This document shows, piece by piece, positions 8,077-14,676 of a DNA stretch of 64,000 nucleotides (position 1 is its first letter; each line of letters begins with the position of its first letter). The stretch covers positions 62,001 to 126,000 of the forward strand of contig NZ_AUND01000038.1 in the NCBI RefSeq assembly GCF_000714535.1, read 5' to 3'. The position numbers and the translations under genes were made by a program. Origin of the DNA: Thioclava pacifica DSM 10166 (lineage in GTDB: Bacteria; Pseudomonadota; Alphaproteobacteria; Rhodobacterales; Rhodobacteraceae). The notes beneath the pieces were generated by a model. That model was not told the origin of the DNA, did no database searches, and saw only the letters and a list, made by a program, of their open reading frames with translations.

Positions 8077-9801
8077 ATGCCAAAGGACGCCGCCAGCCAG
8101 ACCCGTCTCGAGGTCACGCTTGGCCAGTTCGCAAGCGCGGGCCGCAAGGAGAGGATGCAGGATTTTCACGGCGCGGCGCTGCCTGCGGGTATCGAGCGGC
8201 GTCTCAAGGGGATCGTTCTGGCCGTGGCCGACGGGATCTCCCCGAGCCCCGTGAGCCATATCGCCGCCGAAAGCGCGGTGAAGGCACTGATGGGCGATTA
8301 TTTCGCGACCTCTCCGGCCGAGACGGTACGCTCCGCGGCCAGCAAGGTGATCGCGGCAACCAATAGCTGGCTTTACGCGCAATCGCGCCATGCCGGTATC
8401 GACGAGGCCGACCGCGCGCATATCTGTACGCTGAGCGCGCTGATCCTGAAGGCGCGCCGGGCACATCTGTTTCACATCGGGGATACACGGATATGGCGGC
8501 TCTCGGGCGCGACGCTCGAGCCCCTGACCGAGGATCACGCGGCGCCCGGTGGGGGCTGGCTGACGCGGGCAATGGGGCTCGCACCGCAAATCGAGATCGA
8601 CTATCGCAGCTTCGATCTGCGCGTGGGTGATGTCTTCGTACTGACCAGCGACGGGGTTCACGCGCATTGGGATGCGCGTGCCGTGGCCCGCAAGATCGCG
8701 GAGGCGCGCGATCTCGATCAGGCCGCACACGAGATCGCCGAGGCATCGCTCACCGCGGGGTCGCCCGACAATCTCACCATTCAAATCGTGCGGATCGAGG
8801 CGTTGCCCGATCCCGAACCCGCCGATCTCATGCCCGAGGCCGCCCATCTGCCGGTGATCGACCCGCCTGCGCCGGGCGACGAGATAGATGGCTATCGCAT
8901 TCTGCGGGCTTTGCATGGCAATGACCGTTCACATGCCTTTCTCGCCGAGGACGGGGAGGGGCGTCAGGTGGTGCTCAAGTTCCCCGCCTCAGAGATGCGC
9001 GAGCGCCCCGACCACCTGCGCGCCATGATGGCCGAGGAATGGATCGCGCGGCGTTTCGCTTCTGCCCATCTGATGACTGCGCCGCCCGTGCGTGAACGCA
9101 CGGCCTTCTATGTCGCCTCGGATTACATCCCCGGCCAGAGCCTGCGCCAATGGATGCGCGACAATCCCCGCCCGGATGCCGAGAGCGTGCGCGAAATCGT
9201 CGAACAGATCGTCCATGGGCTACGGCTGATGCATCGCCGCGAGATCCTGCATCAGGATCTGCGCCCCGAGAATATCCTGATCGGACGCGACGGTGTGGTG
9301 CGGATCATCGATTTCGGCTCTGCCTGGGTTGCGGGCGTCGCCGAAGCGGGGCCGGCGCGCGATGAGGATATCCTTGGCACCCAGCAATACAGTGCGCCGG
9401 AATATTTCTCTGGCGAGGCGATCAGCTGGCGGGCGGAGATGTTCTCGCTCGGCACCATCGCCTATGAGATGTTCACGGGTCGTCTGCCCTATGGGGCGCA
9501 AGTGGCGCGGATTTCCTCCCCGCGAGAGCGATTGCGGCTGCGGTATCGCGCACTTGCCGACCTGCGCCCCGACTTGCCCGAATGGATCGACGCCGCGCTT
9601 GAACGCGCCACCCATCCCGATCCCGCGCTCCGCCCCGGAGCTTTGGGCGAGTTCGTTGCCGATCTGCGCCGCCCGGCTGCCGATTACGTCGCGCGCAACC
9701 GCCGCCCGCTCATCGACCGCGATCCGCTGGCCTTCTGGAAGGCGCTGAGTGCGGGGCTCGGCCTCGCGGTGGTGATCCTTCTCGCGAACCTTCTCGCATA
9801 A
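8077..9801 (+). CDS. Fused PP2C-type protein phosphatase / Ser-Thr protein kinase with C-terminal membrane anchor
   Basis: 574 aa. Residues ~10-235 are a PP2C phosphatase with metal-binding aspartates D52 (ADGIS), D192 (TSDGVH) and D231 (SPDN). Residues ~270-530 are a Hanks-type kinase: lysine K301 (VVLKFP), HQDLRPEN with catalytic D394, D412 of DFG, and YSAPEYF as the APE motif. The HRD arginine is replaced by Q. A hydrophobic segment at ~553-574 would anchor the protein with both domains in the cytoplasm. Similar phosphatase-kinase fusions sit beside nirBD and nitrate transport genes in Pseudomonas and other proteobacteria, so a role in tuning nitrite/nitrate assimilation is reasonable but unproven. 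ATG 8077 is preferred to the in-frame GTG at 8059 because AAAGG lies 11 bases upstream. Confidence 0.9.
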   Translation: MPKDAASQTRLEVTLGQFASAGRKERMQDFHGAALPAGIERRLKGIVLAVADGISPSPVSHIAAESAVKALMGDYFATSPAETVRSAASKVIAATNSWLYAQSRHAGIDEADRAHICTLSALILKARRAHLFHIGDTRIWRLSGATLEPLTEDHAAPGGGWLTRAMGLAPQIEIDYRSFDLRVGDVFVLTSDGVHAHWDARAVARKIAEARDLDQAAHEIAEASLTAGSPDNLTIQIVRIEALPDPEPADLMPEAAHLPVIDPPAPGDEIDGYRILRALHGNDRSHAFLAEDGEGRQVVLKFPASEMRERPDHLRAMMAEEWIARRFASAHLMTAPPVRERTAFYVASDYIPGQSLRQWMRDNPRPDAESVREIVEQIVHGLRLMHRREILHQDLRPENILIGRDGVVRIIDFGSAWVAGVAEAGPARDEDILGTQQYSAPEYFSGEAISWRAEMFSLGTIAYEMFTGRLPYGAQVARISSPRERLRLRYRALADLRPDLPEWIDAALERATHPDPALRPGALGEFVADLRRPAADYVARNRRPLIDRDPLAFWKALSAGLGLAVVILLANLLA

Positions 9802-9846
9802 CCCCGAATGGCCCGACAGAGGCCGAAACCTGACAGGAGAGAGACG

Positions 9847-10311
9847 ATGACGATGATGATCCCCGATATTCTCGACAAGGAAGACGTGACCGTGATGATT
9901 ATCGCGGCGCGCAAGAAGCTCGGGCTGAAATGGGCCGAGATCGCCGAGAAGATCGGCATGTCGCCGGTCTTCACCCACTCCGCCTGCATGGGCATGAACG
10001 CCTTCCCGCCGGAGAAGGCAAAAGCGCTGTGCGAGGTGCTGGGCCTTCCGGGCGAGGCGGCCGAGGTGCTCGCGGAGAGCCCGAACAAGGTTTTCGATCA
10101 GACCGTGCCGACCGATCCCTGCATCTACCGCTTCTACGAAGTGGTGGGCGTTTACGGGCCGACGCTCAAGGCGCTAATCCACGAGGAGTTTGGCGACGGG
10201 ATCATGTCGGCCATTGATTTCGACATGTCCGTGACCCGAGTGCCCCATCCCAAAGGCGACCGCGTGAAGGTCGAGATGTCGGGGAAATACCTGCAATACA
10301 ACGCCTGGTGA
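9847..10311 (+). CDS. cynS: Cyanate hydratase (cyanase)
   Basis: 154 aa. Converts cyanate and bicarbonate to CO2 and ammonia via carbamate. The catalytic residues R95, E98 and S121 sit in YRFYE and GIMSAI, matching R96, E99 and S122 of the E. coli enzyme with a one-residue shift. The N-terminal part is the helical DNA-binding-like fold usual for cyanase, and the protein ends GKYLQYNAW. ATG 9847 follows AGGAGAGAG and gives the family length; an upstream in-frame ATG at 9808 has no ribosome site. No carbonic anhydrase (cynT) or cynR regulator is adjacent. Only 45 bases separate it from the kinase gene, so it probably belongs to the nitrogen-assimilation transcript. Confidence 0.97.
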   Translation: MTMMIPDILDKEDVTVMIIAARKKLGLKWAEIAEKIGMSPVFTHSACMGMNAFPPEKAKALCEVLGLPGEAAEVLAESPNKVFDQTVPTDPCIYRFYEVVGVYGPTLKALIHEEFGDGIMSAIDFDMSVTRVPHPKGDRVKVEMSGKYLQYNAW

Positions 10312-10318
10312 GGCGAAA

Positions 10319-10354
10319 CGGGCGCGCGCAGTTGCCCGCGCGCGCCCGATTTTC
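10319..10354 (+). terminator. Terminator after cynS
   Basis: An uninterrupted 11-bp GC stem (10319-10329 with 10338-10348) and an 8-base loop are followed by ATTTTCC. It ends the rightward nitrogen block before the leftward pair of small secreted proteins. Confidence 0.85.
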
Positions 10355-10370
10355 CGATCGGATCTACTGA

Positions 10371-10712
10371 TCAGATCCCCTTGTCGAGGCTCCGCGTGAT
10401 GAGCGCCGCGCGCTCCTTTTCCAGCGAGGGATGGATCAGCGCGTTCTCGATCGCCGCGACCTGTTCGTAGTTCAGCCCGTCAAGCGATTTGCCGCCCGCG
10501 AAGGGCGTGGCGCGCGCGATGTCAAAGCTGCTCAGATGCGGGTCCGAAGGCATGTAATAGGCTGGATCTGTTCCGGATTTCCCGGCGCTCGGGGCGCTGT
10601 CGGGCATCATGTCCTGCGGCGCGGGGCCGCTTGCGGCTTCGGCGGCCAATGCGCCGAAAGCGCTCATCGCCAGCGCGAGGCTCAGGCGGGTCAGGGTGCG
10701 GCTGGAAAGCAT
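10371..10712 (-). CDS. Small secreted protein of unknown function (member 2 of a tandem pair)
   Basis: 113 aa, not recognised as a named family. Residues 1-27 form a signal peptide ending AAEAA. A Pro/Ser/Gly-rich middle is followed by a C-terminal helix-like segment (LNYEQVAAIENAL ... LITRSLDKGI). That end resembles the C terminus of the protein encoded just upstream (LSDRQIAVIKEAL ... LILAILKKR), with Q, A, I, AL, E, LI and a final basic residue in register. The two genes are 3 bases apart and transcribed together leftwards. Predicted periplasmic. Nothing in the sequence gives a function. Confidence 0.75.
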   Translation of the reverse strand: MLSSRTLTRLSLALAMSAFGALAAEAASGPAPQDMMPDSAPSAGKSGTDPAYYMPSDPHLSSFDIARATPFAGGKSLDGLNYEQVAAIENALIHPSLEKERAALITRSLDKGI

Positions 10713-10715
10713 CGT

Positions 10716-10961
10716 CTACCTTTTCTTCAAGATGGCGAGGATGAGGGATTTCTTTTCGTCATTGTCGGTGCGCCGCACGAGGGCTTCCTTGATCACCGCG
10801 ATCTGGCGATCCGAGAGGTTCGACAGGTCCACATCGCCGACGAGCTCATGGACGCGAAGGATCTCGAGCTGCGAGAGCGGTTGGCCGGCCAGCGCGGTTT
10901 GAGGGGAAAGCACGGGCAGGGCGGCAAGGCCGAGCGCCGCAATCAGGGCGAGGCGTTTCAT
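10716..10961 (-). CDS. Small secreted protein of unknown function (member 1 of a tandem pair)
   Basis: 81 aa with a clear signal peptide (MKRLALIAALGLAALPVLS, cleavage near ALA-GQ). The mature part is ~55 residues: a helix-rich stretch with LEILRVHELVGDVDLSNLSD, then the segment shared with the gene downstream. Composition and codon use match the surroundings. First gene of a two-gene leftward unit; the divergent Hint-domain gene starts 216 bases away. Function unknown. Confidence 0.75.
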   Translation of the reverse strand: MKRLALIAALGLAALPVLSPQTALAGQPLSQLEILRVHELVGDVDLSNLSDRQIAVIKEALVRRTDNDEKKSLILAILKKR

Positions 10962-11177
10962 CGCTTAAAACTCCGGACTGGTACGAAACCCCATGATGGC
11001 CGCGCCCGCGCGCAAGGCAAGTCATGCTGCGCGCAAGTTTCGGTGAACGGCGCGCGCACACGCTTGACGTGTGGGGAAGCGGAAGGGCTTCCCTGACGGC
11101 AAAACCTTGTGATAACGTTGTAAAAAATGAACGGGGCACAAGCACGACCCCGAATAAAAGAGCAGGACGGAACAGGC

Positions 11178-12239
11178 ATGAGGGCCGGGTATCAGGGCAC
11201 CTTCGTCATTTCATGGGCGCAAACCGAGATCGACGGCACTCCGGAGCCGCCGCCGGAGATCGTCACGGTCGGAGCCTGTTGGCGCTGGTCGGGACAGGCG
11301 ATCTGTGTGGATGGGCCCAATGACCGCCTGATCCTGCGCAATGCGCGTGGCGAGGCGGAACGGCGCGCCAAGGCCGCGCGGGCTGTACGCAAGCTTCTGG
11401 GCGAGGCGGTGGGGCAGTCTGAAATCGCGGCGCGCGCGGATGAGGACGACACGCCCAACCTGAGTTTCACCCTCACCGATGGCTATCACGCCTATGTCGT
11501 GACCCTGATCGAGTTGCCCGAAAGCGGTACCCGCATCCTGATGTTCGCAGGTCGCATGCCACCTGCGCAAACAGACCTCTGGGTCGTGGATCGCGCGCTG
11601 GATTTACGCCCGAATGAGGCGCGCAAGGGACCGGCAGGCGTGATCTGCTTCACACCCGGCACGCTGATCGAAACCGAAAATGGCCGCCGCCCGGTCGAGG
11701 CGCTGCGCGAGGGCGACCGGGTTCTGACCCGCGACGACGGCGCGCAACCGATCTGCTGGATCGGCCAGCGCCGGATCTCGGGCGCACGGTTGCATGCAAT
11801 GCCGCATCTGCGCCCGGTGCGGATCGATGCGGGCGCGTTCGGGATCGCGCGGCCCGATCGCGATCTGATCGTCTCGCCCCAGCACCGGATGTTGGTGCGC
11901 GGGGCGGCGGCGCGGGCGCTTTTTGCAGAGGAAGAGGTGCTGGTGCGCGCCTGCGACTTGGTGAATGGCCGCCAGATCCGCTTCGAAGCGGCGATCCCCG
12001 AGCTGCATTACATCCACCTGATGTTCGAGCGCCACGAAGTGCTCTGGGCAAACGGCGTCGAGACCGAGAGCTTCCATCCCGCCTCGACCCGGCTCGAGAT
12101 GATCGCGCCCGAGCAGCGCTCGGGGCTGATGGCGATCTTGCCCGAGGTGGCGGAAAACCCGTTGAGCTACGGCGCCTATGCGCGCCGCGCGCTCAAACCC
12201 TCCGAGGCCGCGATCCTGCGCCACGATCTGGCCGCCTGA
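11178..12239 (+). CDS. Hint-domain (Hedgehog/intein-type) protein
   Basis: 353 aa. Residues 1-150 are a unique region without recognised domain. A Hint module starts at C157 (CFTPGTLIETENGRRPVEAL), followed by a GDRVLTRDDG block, an SPQHRMLVRG block and a HYIHLMFERHEVLWANG-like strand; together this is the Hint_2 pattern. Proteins of this type are frequent in Rhodobacterales and usually have unknown function; some Hint domains self-cleave at the first cysteine. No C-terminal Asn-Cys intein junction is visible, so classical splicing is unlikely. ATG 11178 follows AGGACGG by 7 bases; an in-frame ATG at 11127 adds 17 residues with no good ribosome site. No signal peptide is apparent. Confidence 0.8.
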   Translation: MRAGYQGTFVISWAQTEIDGTPEPPPEIVTVGACWRWSGQAICVDGPNDRLILRNARGEAERRAKAARAVRKLLGEAVGQSEIAARADEDDTPNLSFTLTDGYHAYVVTLIELPESGTRILMFAGRMPPAQTDLWVVDRALDLRPNEARKGPAGVICFTPGTLIETENGRRPVEALREGDRVLTRDDGAQPICWIGQRRISGARLHAMPHLRPVRIDAGAFGIARPDRDLIVSPQHRMLVRGAAARALFAEEEVLVRACDLVNGRQIRFEAAIPELHYIHLMFERHEVLWANGVETESFHPASTRLEMIAPEQRSGLMAILPEVAENPLSYGAYARRALKPSEAAILRHDLAA

Positions 12240-12341
12240 TCCTCACGGTTACGTTCCCGCGTCTCACGCACAGTTTCGTGCGCATTTTGCGCCTTTTCTC
12301 TCGCGCCCGCGCGTCCTAGCCTTGGGCCAAAGGAGTTTCCT

Positions 12342-13115
12342 ATGACCAGACCCGTCGTCGGCATTATCGGCAACCGTGGCCTCGTGAATGATCGCTACCC
12401 CGTCCATGAAGGCGGGCAGATCAATTCCGAGGCGGTGAGCCAAGTGGCCGATTGCATCCCTCTGCTGATCCCCGCCGATCCCGACTATGTCTCGGTCGAG
12501 GAACTGATGGAGGTCTGCGACGGGTTTTTGCTTACTGGCGGCCGGCCCAATGTGCACCCGGCCGAATATGGCGAGGAGCCGACCGAGAAACACGGCACCT
12601 TCGACCGCGCCCGCGATGCGATCACCCTGCCTCTGGTGCGGGCCTGCGTCGAGAGCGGGCAGCCCTTCTTCGGCATCTGCCGCGGCTTTCAGGAGGTGAA
12701 TGTCGCGATGGGCGGCACGCTGCATCCCGAGATCCGCGAGATCCCGGGGCGGATGAACCACCGCATGCCCCCCGAAGGCACGCTGGAGGAAGGTTTCTCG
12801 AACCGCCACACGGTGCATTTCACCCCCGGCGGGCGCTTTGCGACGCTTCTGGGAGCGGAAGAAGTGATCACCAACACGCTGCATGGGCAGGGTATCTGTC
12901 AGCCGGGCGGCCGCATCGTCATCGAGGGCCGCGCCGAGGATGGCACGCCAGAGGCGATCTATGTCAAGGATGCGCCGGGCTTCACCTTCTCGGTGCAATG
13001 GCATCCCGAATGGAAGGCAGCGGAAGATCCCGTCTCCCGCCCGCTTTTTGAAGCTTTCGGGGATGCGGTCCGCGCCTGGGCGCGCGGCGAACGCCCTGCC
13101 GCCTGCGTGGCCTGA
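12342..13115 (+). CDS. Class I glutamine amidotransferase-like gamma-glutamyl hydrolase (peptidase C26 / PuuD type)
   Basis: 257 aa. The catalytic triad is visible: C113 in FGICRGFQE, H221 and E223 in QWHPEW. The N terminus (PVVGIIGNRG) and FLLTGGRPNVHP match the PuuD/C26 group, which cleave gamma-glutamyl bonds, for example gamma-glutamyl-GABA in putrescine breakdown. No other putrescine genes are nearby, so the substrate is open. AAAGGAG lies 6 bases before ATG 12342. The next gene, a D-lyxose isomerase-like protein, follows after 25 bases and is likely cotranscribed. Confidence 0.82.
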   Translation: MTRPVVGIIGNRGLVNDRYPVHEGGQINSEAVSQVADCIPLLIPADPDYVSVEELMEVCDGFLLTGGRPNVHPAEYGEEPTEKHGTFDRARDAITLPLVRACVESGQPFFGICRGFQEVNVAMGGTLHPEIREIPGRMNHRMPPEGTLEEGFSNRHTVHFTPGGRFATLLGAEEVITNTLHGQGICQPGGRIVIEGRAEDGTPEAIYVKDAPGFTFSVQWHPEWKAAEDPVSRPLFEAFGDAVRAWARGERPAACVA

Positions 13116-13140
13116 GATAAAACCGATCTGGGAGGAGAGG

Positions 13141-13824
13141 ATGAAGCGCTCGCGCGTCAATGAGATCATGGCCGAGGCCGAGGAGATGATCCTCGAATTC
13201 GGCTTCCGCCTGCCGCCTTTCGCCTGGTGGAGCCCGGCCGAGTTCAAGGCCCGTCTGCCGCAGGCGCAACGCATCGTCGAAGCGGCGATGGGCTGGGACA
13301 TCACGGATTATGGGCAGGGCGATTTCGACAAGCTCGGCCTGTTCCTCTTCACGCTGCGCAATGGCGATCTGCGCGACCTGCAGGCGGGTCACGGCATGGC
13401 CTATGCCGAGAAGCTGCTGATCTCGCGCCGCGACCAGATCAGCCCGATGCACACCCATGTCATCAAGGCCGAGGATATCATCAACCGGGGCGGCGCCGAT
13501 CTCGCGATCGAGCTTTTCGGCTCGGATGCCGAGGGCAGGTTCTGCGACACAGCCGGCGGGCAGGTGATGTGCGACGGCATCCCGCGCAGCTATCGCCCCG
13601 GCGAGGTTCTGATCCTGAAACCCGGCGAGAGCGCCACCCTGCGCCCCGGCGACTGGCACGCCTTCTGGGGCGAGGGCGGCGACGTGCTGATCGGCGAGGT
13701 CTCGACCGTCAATGACGACAATACCGACAATATCTTCCGCGAAGATATCGGCCGGTTCTCGGAGATCGAGGAAGACGAGGCGCCCCGCCACCTGCTGGTG
13801 AGCGATTACGACAAGTTCCTGTAA
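13141..13824 (+). CDS. D-lyxose ketol-isomerase family protein
   Basis: 227 aa cupin-fold protein. The metal site of D-lyxose isomerases is intact: H104, H106 and E111 in MHTHVIKAEDI, and H173 in GDWHAFWG. The phrase KAEDIINRGG is typical of the family, which interconverts D-lyxose and D-xylulose (some members prefer D-mannose). ATG 13141 follows GGAGGAGAGG; the frame is open far upstream but inside the previous gene. No sugar transporter or kinase is in the neighbourhood, so the physiological sugar is unknown. Its stop codon abuts the stop of the convergent gene with no base in between. Confidence 0.82.
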   Translation: MKRSRVNEIMAEAEEMILEFGFRLPPFAWWSPAEFKARLPQAQRIVEAAMGWDITDYGQGDFDKLGLFLFTLRNGDLRDLQAGHGMAYAEKLLISRRDQISPMHTHVIKAEDIINRGGADLAIELFGSDAEGRFCDTAGGQVMCDGIPRSYRPGEVLILKPGESATLRPGDWHAFWGEGGDVLIGEVSTVNDDNTDNIFREDIGRFSEIEEDEAPRHLLVSDYDKFL

Positions 13825-14676
13825 TCACAGATACTTGGCAGCTTCCTTGCGGGCGAAGGGCTTGAGCCTTTCGCCATGTTCGGCCAGCCATTCGCGCACG
13901 CGCTCGGGGTCTTTCTTGCCCAGCTCGCGCAACCACCAGCCGATCGCTTTCTGGATGAACCAGTCGCGATCCTCGGCCAGTTGCGTGGCCCAGCCCAGAA
14001 CCTCGTCGCGCACGGCCTCGTCCTCGGGCTTGGGGTTGCGCTGCTTGGTCCAGGGCAGGGTGAAGACAAACGCCGCGCGCCGGGTCCACATGTGATCCGA
14101 GCGCACCCAGTCCGCCACTTCGTCGAGCCGCGCGGGCTCGGATTGCAGGCGTTTCGAGCCTGCCTTTGCCACATGATCGGCAATCGCCCAGGCGTCGAAT
14201 TGCGGCACCCAGCTTGCGATCAGCTCCCAGGCCGCCGCGTCGGGACGCAGCCGGGCTTGCGTCAGCAGTTTCGCCGCCGCGATCCGCGCCTCGTGAATAT
14301 CGGTGTCCCAAAGCGCACGCGCCAGTTCCACGCGGCCCGCCACGTCCAACTGCCCGCGCCAGAGCGCCACCATGTCGTCAATCGCCGGAACGGACACGCC
14401 CAGATAGCGCCGATCCGCCTTGTGATAGGCGGCCATCTCGGCGGCCTTCTCGGCATCCTCCCAGGCCTCGAGCGCGAACAGCGCGTCTTCCAGCGTGGGC
14501 GGCGGGCCGGAGGGCGCTTCGTCGTCCTCGGGCTCCTCGAAACTCTCGTAATCCGCATCCGAGGCCGCATAGGCCTCGGCCTCGGCGCGCAGTTTCGCCT
14601 CTTCCACCGGGTCGAGCGGAGCGTAATCCTCGGCGCGCGGTCGGGCGATGCGCTTCTTGCCGCGTTTCCGGCTCAT
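13825..14676 (-). CDS. DNA alkylation repair (AlkD-like HEAT-repeat) protein with long acidic N-terminal extension
   Basis: 283 aa. Residues ~85-275 look like the alpha-helical HEAT-like repeats of AlkD-type DNA alkylation repair proteins (ALWDTDIHEARIAAAKLL, WVPQFDAWAIADHV, WTRRAAFVFTLPW, DRDWFIQKAIGWWLRELG). The conserved aspartate and aromatic residues expected for alkylated-base excision are plausible but cannot be verified here. Residues 1-85 are basic then strongly acidic and low in complexity, absent from short AlkD proteins. It starts inside the glmS stop (ATGA overlap), making it the third gene of glmU-glmS, an unusual partner for a DNA repair protein. The 3' end touches the convergent isomerase gene. 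Confidence 0.78.
   Translation of the reverse strand: MSRKRGKKRIARPRAEDYAPLDPVEEAKLRAEAEAYAASDADYESFEEPEDDEAPSGPPPTLEDALFALEAWEDAEKAAEMAAYHKADRRYLGVSVPAIDDMVALWRGQLDVAGRVELARALWDTDIHEARIAAAKLLTQARLRPDAAAWELIASWVPQFDAWAIADHVAKAGSKRLQSEPARLDEVADWVRSDHMWTRRAAFVFTLPWTKQRNPKPEDEAVRDEVLGWATQLAEDRDWFIQKAIGWWLRELGKKDPERVREWLAEHGERLKPFARKEAAKYL

Noticed and set aside
10431-11096. 221-codon plus-strand frame across the small secreted pair
   Set aside because: The minus-strand genes have clear signal peptides and a 3-base operon spacing; the plus frame is Arg/Gly/His-rich and has no start context.
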